NCBI GenBank assembly: GCA_964358645.1
Contig: CAYHPW010000004.1
Location: forward strand, 1 to 64,000
Direction of reading: 5' to 3'
From: JBBTDV01 sp038042605
GTDB taxonomy: Bacteria; Bdellovibrionota; UBA1018
Length of the DNA stretch: 64,000 nt
The notes below the pieces were generated by a model, which had not been told where the DNA came from, ran no database searches, and saw nothing but the letters and a program-made list of their open reading frames with translations. Of the stretch, positions 27,427 through 35,858 are shown in pieces. The position numbers and the translations under genes were made by a program. Position 1 is the first letter of the stretch. Each line of letters starts with the position of its first letter.

Positions 27427-28614
27427 TTAGATCATCTCCAAAAAGGCCTCTATAAGATTTGTTGCCTGTTCATCCGAAAAACAGCGCAAATCGCACAGAT
27501 CGCCATTGATAACCACGGACGGGATCCCATTTCCCCTCAGCCTGCCTGGCAAATTATATTGGCTATTGGTGTTGTTCGGGCAGGTCTTTGATTCGTGAAA
27601 TATCACTCCGTCAATCGCGAATTCTTTGATTGTCTTTGAAATATACTTTTCTTTGAAAGAATCGTTTCGATTGATGAAAATTTCAAGATAAGCTTTTGCC
27701 ATGCTGGCGAGTGGATCTGTGGCGTCAAACGCGGAGAAGATCCAGCTATTGCAATAAGTAGACGCAACCACGCAGGCTCGATGTCTCTGAAAAAGTTCAG
27801 ATAGATTCCTAAGCCTTCCCCATACCGGCATCCCATCCCAATAAATACGCTTCATTTCTCCATGGACCGAAGCAACACCCGCTTTGATTCTCTCCTTCAT
27901 GTCTTTTAAAAGATGCTTGTAAAATGTCACAGCTTCCTCGGTTCCACGAAGAACCACAATCGGACCCATGAATACGGTGGAGTCAAAGAAATTAAGTGGG
28001 CTTGGTTTATGAGCACCGGTCAATAAAACTTCATTCCATAGATCAGTCGCCTTCTTTGAAAGAGCGACCGTGTGCTTGAGTTTTTCTACATCCATCTTTT
28101 TTCTGGCCAACGCCTCAAGACGAGCAATTAGATTCTTAAACTGTGCAACCACATCATCTATGTGCCATTTTTCAACATTAGATAAATGGTTTGGGCTATG
28201 TATGCCGATAAGAGGCACATTAAATTTCCTGCTATAAAACTCAAACCAATGCATCACGTCTTTGCACTGGTTCGTATTGTAAACAAGTACGTCAGGCCTG
28301 GGCACGTTCTTTATGCCGTACGCTTTGGTAAGCGGGGTGACACCTTTCATACACGCGCCGACATCACTTGTAAGATAACTGCATATATCAGGTGAATATC
28401 CAAGCGCATTGGCTGCTGGAATGGTTTCACCTGACATTCTAGAGGCCCCAAGCATGGCTCCGTGATTTTCTGGAAAGAACACCTCAAAATCCATTGCGCG
28501 TAAAATTTCAGCCGGCCCGACAGATGTGCACCACGCGACCAGCCTCCGCGGATCCCTCGATGCGGCATCAAGATCCAGGAAGTAACGCTTCATCACTTCC
28601 TTTACATCGCTCAT
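27427..28614 (-). CDS. HgdB/BcrB-like iron-sulfur protein, single 2-hydroxyacyl-CoA dehydratase-type subunit
   Basis: A 395-residue protein of the 2-hydroxyacyl-CoA dehydratase D-component family. Cluster-type cysteines are visible: ICSYLTSDVGACMKG (78, 88), NTNQCKDVMHWFE (117), FHESKTCPNN (345) and GDLCDLRCFSDEQ (374, 378). The last has two Cys where the BcrB here has Val and Tyr. Family members are normally heterodimers with a second such subunit; here only one copy sits with one activator. Candidates are aryl-lactyl-CoA dehydratase, a homodimeric double-cubane-cluster-type protein, or a reductase for a modified aromatic CoA. It overlaps hcrB by 4 bp. Confidence 0.8.
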   Translation of the reverse strand: MSDVKEVMKRYFLDLDAASRDPRRLVAWCTSVGPAEILRAMDFEVFFPENHGAMLGASRMSGETIPAANALGYSPDICSYLTSDVGACMKGVTPLTKAYGIKNVPRPDVLVYNTNQCKDVMHWFEFYSRKFNVPLIGIHSPNHLSNVEKWHIDDVVAQFKNLIARLEALARKKMDVEKLKHTVALSKKATDLWNEVLLTGAHKPSPLNFFDSTVFMGPIVVLRGTEEAVTFYKHLLKDMKERIKAGVASVHGEMKRIYWDGMPVWGRLRNLSELFQRHRACVVASTYCNSWIFSAFDATDPLASMAKAYLEIFINRNDSFKEKYISKTIKEFAIDGVIFHESKTCPNNTNSQYNLPGRLRGNGIPSVVINGDLCDLRCFSDEQATNLIEAFLEMI

Positions 28615-29609
28615 TGTTTCTCCAGCAATCTTTTTACACAGCGATTAATAAAAACAGCAATCATTTTCTTCTTATATGAAGGCGGGAAAAATTCCTGCTT
28701 AAGCGGTGTAACTGCTTTTGTAACCTCATGGCAAGCATTCAGAAGCATTTCATCAAAACCAACTGATTCATTAGTTGAAAAATTTAAAAGTACAGGGTGC
28801 GTATCCGCTCCACTCACCGCCACTCCCATGGACCATATCCCATGCACATCCGAAAGGCTAACCGCCACGCCAAGCGATGGAAAATCTATCGCATTTCTGA
28901 TCCTAAGTTTTTCGTAAGCTATCCGCTCGTACCGCGGCACGCGGACCTCCACATGTGTCAGAATCTCGCCCTTCTCAAGCCTGTTACGCTCAATCCCGTC
29001 CTTGATATAGAACTCAGCAAGCGGAACATGAATATAGCCGCTCGGCCCAGCGACCGACAAACGCGCATCCATGAGCATAAGCACGGGAGCAAGATCTGAA
29101 ACGAAACGGGCCCTACATAAAGGTGCCTTGCCACGGACCGCGTTAGGTATCAAATGGCAAGCTTCACCACCGGATTTGAAGCACTCACCGTGAGCCTTCC
29201 TGTTTGTCTCACTCTGATTGAAGAATATACAACGATTATTGACAAGAAGGTTCCCACCCGCGGTCGCCCTGTTGCGAATCTGCCTGGTCGCGACCAGGCT
29301 CGCTGCTTCAGAAACGGATGGTAGGAGCTTTCTGACAATGTTATTACCGATCAACTCATCAAGCGTTGTTTGAGAGCCGATGGAAACCGTTCTCTCATTC
29401 CTAAGCGCCACGCCACCAAGCTCCTTGATAGCTGTTAGCGAGATGATCGAGGAAGGGGCTATCAAACGGTTCTTAAGCAAAGGCACCAAATCAGTGCCAC
29501 CACTACAAAAATTAAATTCCTCACTATCGGAAGCTAGTTTGCCGGCGATGCCTACCGCTTCATCCAGTGCGGTAGGCCGATAATATCTAAAGCCCGCCAT
29601 CAGCGCCAT
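28611..29609 (-). CDS. hcrB: 4-hydroxybenzoyl-CoA reductase, FAD subunit with [4Fe-4S] insert
   Basis: A 332-residue FAD-binding subunit of the xanthine oxidase family, with FNFCSGGTDLVPLLKNRL and TAGGNLLVNNRC motifs for FAD. Residues ~125-165 carry an insertion with four Cys (NNRC, HGEC, GEAC, APLC). This matches the extra [4Fe-4S] cluster known only in the beta subunit of 4-hydroxybenzoyl-CoA reductase, which reverses the usual electron flow of this family. The ATG at 29609 follows a GGAGG about 10 nt upstream, at the end of hcrA. It passes electrons from ferredoxin to the 2Fe-2S subunit. Confidence 0.88.
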   Translation of the reverse strand: MALMAGFRYYRPTALDEAVGIAGKLASDSEEFNFCSGGTDLVPLLKNRLIAPSSIISLTAIKELGGVALRNERTVSIGSQTTLDELIGNNIVRKLLPSVSEAASLVATRQIRNRATAGGNLLVNNRCIFFNQSETNRKAHGECFKSGGEACHLIPNAVRGKAPLCRARFVSDLAPVLMLMDARLSVAGPSGYIHVPLAEFYIKDGIERNRLEKGEILTHVEVRVPRYERIAYEKLRIRNAIDFPSLGVAVSLSDVHGIWSMGVAVSGADTHPVLLNFSTNESVGFDEMLLNACHEVTKAVTPLKQEFFPPSYKKKMIAVFINRCVKRLLEKQ

Positions 29610-29610
29610 G

Positions 29611-32055
29611 TTAGCGGCCTCCCTCGCGGACTTTCGAAATCGCCTCAAGAACTTTATCGGGGGTCATCGGCACCGACATGAGCCTGATCCCAACAGCATC
29701 GTAAATCGCGTTCGCCACGGAGGGCACAAGCGGCGCAAGAGCGCCCTCGCCTACTTCCTTAGCGCCGAAAGGGCCTTCGCTTTCGTCGCTCCTAGGACAA
29801 ATGATGTCAATCTTGGGCTGCTCAAAAGGCGATGGGATCTTGTATTCAAGGAACGAAGGATTCTGAATAGCTCCATCGACGTAGTTCATGGACTCCATAA
29901 GCGCCTGTCCCAAACCCATATGTATCGAACCCTCGATCTGCCCTTCCACCGCAAGCGGATTTATCGGCGTTCCGCAATCATGCGCACACGTAACTTTATC
30001 AACTTTAACAAAACCAGTATCTGGATCCACGCTCACTTCGGTTATAAACGCGGTAAAGCTGTAACTCGGGCTAAGCCCCGCCCCTGCGCCCTTGAACTTG
30101 CCGCCCATTTTTGGCGAAACATAAATTCCACTAGCTTGAAGGGCACCTCCTTCAAGCGCTTTAGAAACAGCCTCCATGTAACTAATACTTTTTCCGCTAC
30201 CAGAGGCGCTACCAGATGCGCTCACACATCCTATCTTCATGTCCTTGAATATAAACCCATCCGAATAATCCGGATTAGGACCAAGATATACGCTGCTGAA
30301 ATCAGGTTTTCTCCCACCTTGTCTAAAAAAATTCACAGGCTCTTCCGGCCTTTTGTAGACTGGCGGCGGCAATCCCATCAGCTTACAAGCGGCTTCGGTG
30401 AGCGCCTTTCGCATTCTTATAGCGGCATTCCTGGCGGCATTGCCAGCCATGAATGTAACCCGTGAACTGTAACTGCCAAAATCAACCGGGCAAAGTCGCG
30501 TATCCGCGGCAATAATTTTTATCATCGAAAGCGGGATGCCGAGCACCTCTGCCACCATCATCGCTATGACAGTGTCACTGCCCTGGCCAATGTCAGAGGC
30601 ACCGGTATAAACCGTCACACCGCCGTCAAAATCTATGGTGAGCCTGACAGTGGACTGAGTCGCCTCGCTCTTGTCCTTACCGCCCTGATTGTTCCAAAGT
30701 ATTGGAAGCGCGCTTCCGCTGATAAAAAAACCGCAGGCAACACCAATGCCTTTTCCGTACGGGAGTTTTCCATGCTTCTCTCCATATTTTTCTCGCCATC
30801 CTGAACGCTCCATCGCGGTCTTAAGGCCCTCTGATAGCCCGCAAGAAGTGATCCTGAACTCATTCGCGGTAATCGTGTTTTCCTGGAGCAAAAACTTAAG
30901 CCTGGCTTCGCACGGATCTATTCCAGCTTTCACGCATGCCATATCAAGCAACACTTCGCTTGCGAAACGTGGGTTCACACCTCCATGGCCGCGCATGGCC
31001 CCACACATCGGCTTATTGGTATATACCCTGTCACATTTAAATGAAAAATTTGGTACCCTGTACGGTCCCTGAAGAAGCACGCCATTGTAATACGAGGTCA
31101 CCACACCGAAGCTGCCATATGCCCCGCCGTCAATCAGTGCCTCAGTCTCCAGTGCTGTGATGCCGCATTCAGGATGAAGCCCAAGCTTCATTTTAATCTC
31201 AGTCGGGTGCCTGCCATGATTTGTGAAAAAAACTTCCTCACGCGAGAGCGCTAGTTTTGTATTCCTACCGGTCATAAGCGCGAGCTTCGCGCATATCATC
31301 TCATGGCCAAATGGATCGCTCTTGCCGCCGAAGCCACCACCGAGAAAAGGCTTCACTACCCTGATTCGGTGAAGCGGGAACTCAAGAACTTCCGACAAAG
31401 CAATATGAAGATAATGCGGCACCTGAGTCGATGAATAGACCGTGAGATCGCCGCTTCCGTCGATTTCCACTTGTGTGGCATGCGGTTCTGTAAAAGCATG
31501 ATTGAGTGGTTTAAATTCAAAACTGCCTTCAACCACGGCGCTGGCATTCTTGAATCCTTCACTCATGTCACCAAACTGCTGATGCGCGGATTTGTGAAGA
31601 TTTGTATCCCGTTTAAGTTCAGGATGTATAGTGGACCCTGTTTTTTCAAGAGCCTGCCTTGAATCCAGGCACGGCTTGATGTCAGTGTACTTCACATATA
31701 TCAAGCGCATGGCTTCTTCCGCGGCTTTGGCATTTTCGGCCGCGACCGCTGCCACAGGCTCACCTATGTACCTCACAACGTCCTTCGCTATCGCTGGCTC
31801 ATCCTTGCTGATCGGTAAAACGCCAAACGTGTTTTTAAAATCCTTCCCGGTGATAGCGGCCTTAACACCCGGAAACCGTTCTGCCAGCGTGGTGTCTATC
31901 TCCTTAATCTTCGCGCTTGCACGCGTTGAGCGCAGGATCCTTACGATCAACGGATTATGTAGAACAATATCGTCAGTGTACTGGGCGCGGCCCGTCACTT
32001 TATCAAGTGATCCGAGACATGGAGTAGGTTTTCCTATGACATTGTATCCGCTCAT
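29611..32055 (-). CDS. hcrA: 4-hydroxybenzoyl-CoA reductase, molybdopterin subunit
   Basis: An 814-residue molybdenum subunit. It begins GKPTPCLGSLDKVTGRAQYTDD, as in the family, with FLGGGFGGKSDPFGHE (~262), GASDIGQGSDTVIAMM (Moco contact, ~510) and the C-terminal GAKEVGEGALAPLV with the expected active-site Glu (~775). The ATG at 32055 has GAGGAAG 6 nt upstream and lies 16 bp after hcrC. With hcrB and hcrC it removes the para-hydroxyl group of 4-hydroxybenzoyl-CoA to give benzoyl-CoA, the substrate of the Bcr enzyme in the same operon. It is somewhat longer than the Thauera protein. Another xanthine-oxidase activity is unlikely given the HcrB insert. Confidence 0.87.
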   Translation of the reverse strand: MSGYNVIGKPTPCLGSLDKVTGRAQYTDDIVLHNPLIVRILRSTRASAKIKEIDTTLAERFPGVKAAITGKDFKNTFGVLPISKDEPAIAKDVVRYIGEPVAAVAAENAKAAEEAMRLIYVKYTDIKPCLDSRQALEKTGSTIHPELKRDTNLHKSAHQQFGDMSEGFKNASAVVEGSFEFKPLNHAFTEPHATQVEIDGSGDLTVYSSTQVPHYLHIALSEVLEFPLHRIRVVKPFLGGGFGGKSDPFGHEMICAKLALMTGRNTKLALSREEVFFTNHGRHPTEIKMKLGLHPECGITALETEALIDGGAYGSFGVVTSYYNGVLLQGPYRVPNFSFKCDRVYTNKPMCGAMRGHGGVNPRFASEVLLDMACVKAGIDPCEARLKFLLQENTITANEFRITSCGLSEGLKTAMERSGWREKYGEKHGKLPYGKGIGVACGFFISGSALPILWNNQGGKDKSEATQSTVRLTIDFDGGVTVYTGASDIGQGSDTVIAMMVAEVLGIPLSMIKIIAADTRLCPVDFGSYSSRVTFMAGNAARNAAIRMRKALTEAACKLMGLPPPVYKRPEEPVNFFRQGGRKPDFSSVYLGPNPDYSDGFIFKDMKIGCVSASGSASGSGKSISYMEAVSKALEGGALQASGIYVSPKMGGKFKGAGAGLSPSYSFTAFITEVSVDPDTGFVKVDKVTCAHDCGTPINPLAVEGQIEGSIHMGLGQALMESMNYVDGAIQNPSFLEYKIPSPFEQPKIDIICPRSDESEGPFGAKEVGEGALAPLVPSVANAIYDAVGIRLMSVPMTPDKVLEAISKVREGGR

Positions 32056-32071
32056 TAGCGCTTCCTCGAAT

Positions 32072-32581
32072 TCACGGCGAATCACTGGCCCGCATTTTTT
32101 TTGCAGCTTCCGCGACCGCATTCTCTATCTTCGTGTAACCGGTGCACCTACACACAGTGCCGGAAACACATTCCTTTATTTCTTCTTGTGAAGGATCCTT
32201 GTTTTCCTCCAGTAAATTGACAGCATTTAAAACCATGGCAGGCGTACAAAACCCGCATTGTATGGCGCCGGATGCGATCATTGATTCCTGCACCGGATGA
32301 AGCGAACCATCTTTTGCCACGCCTTCTATGGTCGTCACCTTCCTGCCATTTACTTCACAAGCAGGTAAAATACATGACAGTACCGGCTTCCCATCCAGAA
32401 GAACGCTGCAACACCCGCAATCACCGGTGTCACAGCCGCGCTTGACGCCAGTCAATTTAAGCTCATCTCTTAACATCTCAAGAAGTGTGGTTTCCGGCAA
32501 AACAGCACGGGCCATTTTAACGCCGTTCACCTCGATGTTAATAAGCTGCAACCGGCTTTGATCTGATGATTTATTCCTCAT
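32072..32581 (-). CDS. hcrC: 4-hydroxybenzoyl-CoA reductase, 2Fe-2S subunit
   Basis: A 169-residue small subunit with two [2Fe-2S] motifs. The plant-type one is KRGCDTGDCGCCSVLLDG with a distal Cys (VLSC). The C-terminal one is IQCGFCTPAMVLNA...CRCTGY. The start ATG 32581 is chosen because it begins just before the first beta-strand and lies 11 bp after the thiolase stop; an upstream in-frame start would overlap the thiolase gene. Gene order hcrC-hcrA-hcrB in the direction of transcription. It carries electrons between FAD and molybdenum subunits. Confidence 0.88.
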   Translation of the reverse strand: MRNKSSDQSRLQLINIEVNGVKMARAVLPETTLLEMLRDELKLTGVKRGCDTGDCGCCSVLLDGKPVLSCILPACEVNGRKVTTIEGVAKDGSLHPVQESMIASGAIQCGFCTPAMVLNAVNLLEENKDPSQEEIKECVSGTVCRCTGYTKIENAVAEAAKKMRASDSP

Positions 32582-32592
32582 ATTTATGGATT

Positions 32593-33774
32593 CTACCCCA
32601 TGCGCCTCACAAGAGTCGCAACCCCTTGCCCGTGTCCGACACACATCGCTGTCACTCCGAATTCTTTATCGGTGCTTTCAAGAACATTGATCAATGTAGT
32701 GATTAAGCGCGTACCGGTGCACCCGAGTGGATGCCCAAGAGCGATAGCCCCTCCAAAGAGGTTGACTCTATCCTCTGAAATCTCAAGCTCACGCATGCAT
32801 GCGATCGCCTGGGATGCGAATGCCTCATTCAGTTCAAAAACATCGATATCATTTACTTTAAAACCAGAGCGACCGAGAAGTTTTTGTATCGCTGGAACGG
32901 GACCCATCCCCATAAGACAAGGATCAATACCAACGACCGCGTAATCCAAGATCTGCGCTCTCGCCTTTGCGCCAGTTCTTCTAAGCCCATCCGCCGATAA
33001 AAGCGTAGTCAGACTGGCGCCGTCACTAAGCGGCGAGCTATTGCCAGCCGTGACCGTGCCGTTTTCTTTGAAGCTGCTCTTCAAAGCTAAAAGCGTCTCT
33101 ATGTTTGTATCGGCACGAGGGAGCTGATCTTTTGAAAAAACACCATCAGGCGTAGTCACTGGGATTATCTCTCTGGCAAAGTGACCTTTGCTTTGTGCCT
33201 CAAGTGCCTTTTTGTGGCTTCGAAACGCGAACTCATCCTGCTCGCGCCTGCTGATGCCATAAACCTCGGCGACTTTTTCTGCAGTGAGCCCCATATTGTT
33301 AAAAGGGAATTCATACCGGCCAAGAAGCTCCTGGTTATAATCCAGCGCGGCCGCCATGGGCACGTGATGCATGTGTTCTACGCCGCCAGCTAAAATAATA
33401 TCAGCATCACCACGGTCAAGCGTCATCGCGGCGAAATTAAGCGCCTGAAGACTGGATGCGCATAGCCTGTTGATAGTCACGCCTGGCACTCTATCAGGCA
33501 GGCCGGCAAGCAAAGATGAAAGTCTAGCGATGTTCTTGCCCTGTTCCAGATGCTGACCAACGCAACCGATAAATACGTCATCAATAGCATCTGGTGACAC
33601 TGCTTTTGTCGTTGCTGCTTTTGTCGTTGCTGCTTTTGTCGTTGCTTCTTTTATGAGCATGGCAATGAGCGCATCCGCCCTTACGTTTCTTAAAGCACCC
33701 TTCTCAGGATGTGAACGACCTATCGCTGTCCTTCTTGCATCCACTACAAATGCATTTAGAAATTTTTTTTCCAC
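32593..33774 (-). CDS. Thiolase (acetyl-CoA acyltransferase) 1
   Basis: A 393-residue thiolase. The acylated Cys is in TINRLCASSLQAL (~95), the His in AIALGHPLGCTGTRL (~350) and the second Cys in AMCVGHGQGVA (~380). In that last motif a His replaces the usual first Gly of CIGGGQG. Residues ~43-58 contain three tandem ATTKA pentapeptides encoded by a perfect 15-bp triplication, absent from normal thiolases. In this operon it may cleave 3-oxopimeloyl-CoA, acetoacetyl-CoA or 3-oxo-3-arylpropionyl-CoA. The start is 14 bp after the SDR gene. Confidence 0.88.
   Translation of the reverse strand: MEKKFLNAFVVDARRTAIGRSHPEKGALRNVRADALIAMLIKEATTKAATTKAATTKAVSPDAIDDVFIGCVGQHLEQGKNIARLSSLLAGLPDRVPGVTINRLCASSLQALNFAAMTLDRGDADIILAGGVEHMHHVPMAAALDYNQELLGRYEFPFNNMGLTAEKVAEVYGISRREQDEFAFRSHKKALEAQSKGHFAREIIPVTTPDGVFSKDQLPRADTNIETLLALKSSFKENGTVTAGNSSPLSDGASLTTLLSADGLRRTGAKARAQILDYAVVGIDPCLMGMGPVPAIQKLLGRSGFKVNDIDVFELNEAFASQAIACMRELEISEDRVNLFGGAIALGHPLGCTGTRLITTLINVLESTDKEFGVTAMCVGHGQGVATLVRRMG
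33601..33645. repeat. Three perfect 15-bp tandem repeats inside the thiolase gene
   Basis: TGCTTTTGTCGTTGC occurs three times without interruption at 33601-33615, 33616-33630 and 33631-33645. The repeat is in frame and gives three copies of Ala-Thr-Thr-Lys-Ala on the minus strand. Copy number could vary without changing frame. Confidence 0.95.
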
Positions 33775-33788
33775 CTACATTCCTCCCT

Positions 33789-34553
33789 TTAAAGCGACAA
33801 AATACCGCAGCTCTTGCCACCATCCACATGGAGCACCTGGCCCGTTATGAACCCAGCTTCCTCGGAAGCTAGAAAGGTAACCGCCGCAGCGATGTCATCA
33901 ACACTGCCCATTTTGCCGGTGGGTTGCATCTTAAGCAGGCGTTCCCTTGCTTTGTCAGACATCCCTCTGGTCATTGGCGTATCAATCAGACCGGGCGCAA
34001 CAGCGTTCACGTTTATATTGTAACGGGCGAACTCAAGCGCAAGTGTCTTTGTCAGGCTGACCATGCCACCCTTGCTTGCAGAATAATTGCTCTGGCCTAT
34101 ATTGCCAAGCCATGACCGCGACGTGATATTAACGATCTTTCCGCTAAGCCTTGCCTGCATGGCAGGGAATACGGCTTGGCAAAGCAAAAAAGCCCCCTTT
34201 AAGTTGACATTGATAACTGCGTCCCAGTCTTCCTCCGAAATGGATGATATAAATCCATCACGGATGATACCGGCGTTATTCACAAGAACGTCTAGTTTGC
34301 CGAATTTTTTTAAAATGGATCCCACCACAGCCGTCACGTCATCTTTTTTAGCGACATCCCCGGTGAATGCAAACATCTGCTCTTTGCTATTACCCTTAAA
34401 GCTACTGGCAGTAGCTTTAAGGGCCGCGCTGTCCATATCTATGAGCGCCACACTAGCGCCAAGACTTGCAAAACGTCCTGCTATCCCAGCACCAATCCCT
34501 TGCGCCGCTCCGGTGACGGCAACCACCTGACCTGAAAAATCACAGCATTTCAT
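33789..34553 (-). CDS. Short-chain dehydrogenase (3-hydroxyacyl-CoA dehydrogenase/FabG-like)
   Basis: A 254-residue classical SDR. It has TGAAQGIGAGIAGRF at the N-terminus for NAD(P), VNNAGII (~88), catalytic Ser in NITSRSWLG and YSASK (Tyr and Lys ~155-159), and VDGGKSCG at the C-terminus. Asp in ALIDMDS after beta-2 suggests NAD rather than NADP. Flanked by two thiolase genes, it is best placed as the 3-hydroxyacyl-CoA dehydrogenase of the beta-oxidation steps (3-hydroxypimeloyl-CoA, or a 3-hydroxy-3-arylpropionyl-CoA). A BadH-like role on cyclic CoA esters is an alternative. Confidence 0.82.
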   Translation of the reverse strand: MKCCDFSGQVVAVTGAAQGIGAGIAGRFASLGASVALIDMDSAALKATASSFKGNSKEQMFAFTGDVAKKDDVTAVVGSILKKFGKLDVLVNNAGIIRDGFISSISEEDWDAVINVNLKGAFLLCQAVFPAMQARLSGKIVNITSRSWLGNIGQSNYSASKGGMVSLTKTLALEFARYNINVNAVAPGLIDTPMTRGMSDKARERLLKMQPTGKMGSVDDIAAAVTFLASEEAGFITGQVLHVDGGKSCGILSL

Positions 34554-34583
34554 AGTACCTTTCCTGATACCTCTCTGAAAACT

Positions 34584-35858
34584 TCACGCGACTTCAACAG
34601 CCATGGCAATGCCCTGCCCGCCTCCAATGCATGCCGAGACAATACCTAAGCGTCCATTCCTACGCTTAAGTTCTTTAAGGCACGTAGTTGCCAGCCTGCA
34701 ACCAGAAGCAGCAAGCGGATGACCGATTGCAATCGCGCCGCCATTCACGTTTAGTTTGCTTAAATCCAGCTCGAGCTCCCTTGCTACGGCCAAGCACTGC
34801 GCGCCAAAGGCTTCGTTGATTTCAAACAAATCAATATCCTTCAATCCAAGCCCAAGCTCTGACAACAATGACCGGATTGCTGGAGCAGGACCGATGCCCA
34901 TGATGCTAGGCTCTACACCAACCGAGACACAACCTAAAATTCTACCAATCGCTTTCAGCCCGTGCGCTTTGATGTACTCACCTGAAGCCGCCAGCACCGC
35001 ACATGCACCATCTACAATCCCAGACGCGGATCCGGCAGTGGTAGGCCCTTCCTTGGTGAAAACAAACGGAAGGCTCCCTAGTTTTTCAAGCGTTGTCATG
35101 CGGGGATGCTCATCAGATTCAATCCCATCACTGCCTTTAAGACGGTACTTGCGCGGCTTGAGGCCAGAGCGTTCCAAAATACCTTCTTTTGAAACCTTTA
35201 TCACCTCATTACTGAATACCCCTTTTTTCTGGGCGTTTGAGTATTTTTCCTGGCTTGAAATGGCGAACTCATCCACCTCCCGCCTGCCAAGCTTATACTC
35301 ACGTGCAAGATTATCAGCGGTATGGCCCATGGGTACAGCGGCGGTATCATTCAACGCCTCCCATAGAAGGTCGACGAACCCTGGCTTACCGAGCTGAAAA
35401 CCTTGTCTGCCGTCAAACGACACAAGCGGAAATTTGCTCATCGTATCAGTCCCGCAACAAAGCACCAGCCTGCTCTTACCAAGCGCGATCTGCTCCGCGG
35501 CCAGCCCGATTATTTCGATGCCGGAACCACAGATCCTTTGAGCGAGAAGGGCCGGGCTTTCAAGCGGCGCGCCGGAATAAATGCCAATATGCCTTGGCAG
35601 AAAAAAAGCATCAGCGCTTGATTGCCCGATATTCGCGACGATCGTCTGATCCACTTCGGAACCCGGGACACCCGCCGCCTCAAGCACCGCTCTAGACGAC
35701 AAAATACCGAGGTCAGTGGGCGACAGCGTCGAGAGAGTACCGCAGTACTTGCCAAACGGCGTACGCCTACCTTCCACAATATAAATCCCTTCAAAAAGAG
35801 TCCCTAATCCATTCTTTTTTGATCCAAAACCACGAGCACCAGTTTTCATAATATTCAC
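34584..35858 (-). CDS. Thiolase (acetyl-CoA acyltransferase) 2
   Basis: A 424-residue thiolase with catalytic LLAQRICGSGIEII (Cys ~112), NVNGGAIAIGHPLAASGCRL (His) and SACIGGGQG (Cys), all canonical. An N-terminal extension of ~20 residues precedes the first strand (GTLFEGIYIVEGRRTPFGKY), so a later start is possible. Its 4-bp overlap with the enoyl-CoA hydratase gene suggests they act together. The second thiolase in the operon allows one enzyme for C7 dicarboxyl or aryl substrates and one for acetoacetyl-CoA. Confidence 0.88.
   Translation of the reverse strand: MNIMKTGARGFGSKKNGLGTLFEGIYIVEGRRTPFGKYCGTLSTLSPTDLGILSSRAVLEAAGVPGSEVDQTIVANIGQSSADAFFLPRHIGIYSGAPLESPALLAQRICGSGIEIIGLAAEQIALGKSRLVLCCGTDTMSKFPLVSFDGRQGFQLGKPGFVDLLWEALNDTAAVPMGHTADNLAREYKLGRREVDEFAISSQEKYSNAQKKGVFSNEVIKVSKEGILERSGLKPRKYRLKGSDGIESDEHPRMTTLEKLGSLPFVFTKEGPTTAGSASGIVDGACAVLAASGEYIKAHGLKAIGRILGCVSVGVEPSIMGIGPAPAIRSLLSELGLGLKDIDLFEINEAFGAQCLAVARELELDLSKLNVNGGAIAIGHPLAASGCRLATTCLKELKRRNGRLGIVSACIGGGQGIAMAVEVA

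Noticed and set aside
27427..28614. Second BcrB or BcrC of another benzoyl-CoA reductase
   Set aside because: There is no partner subunit, the Cys pattern differs from BcrB and BcrC encoded at 41.6-44.1 kb, and the activator is a single HgdC-type protein.
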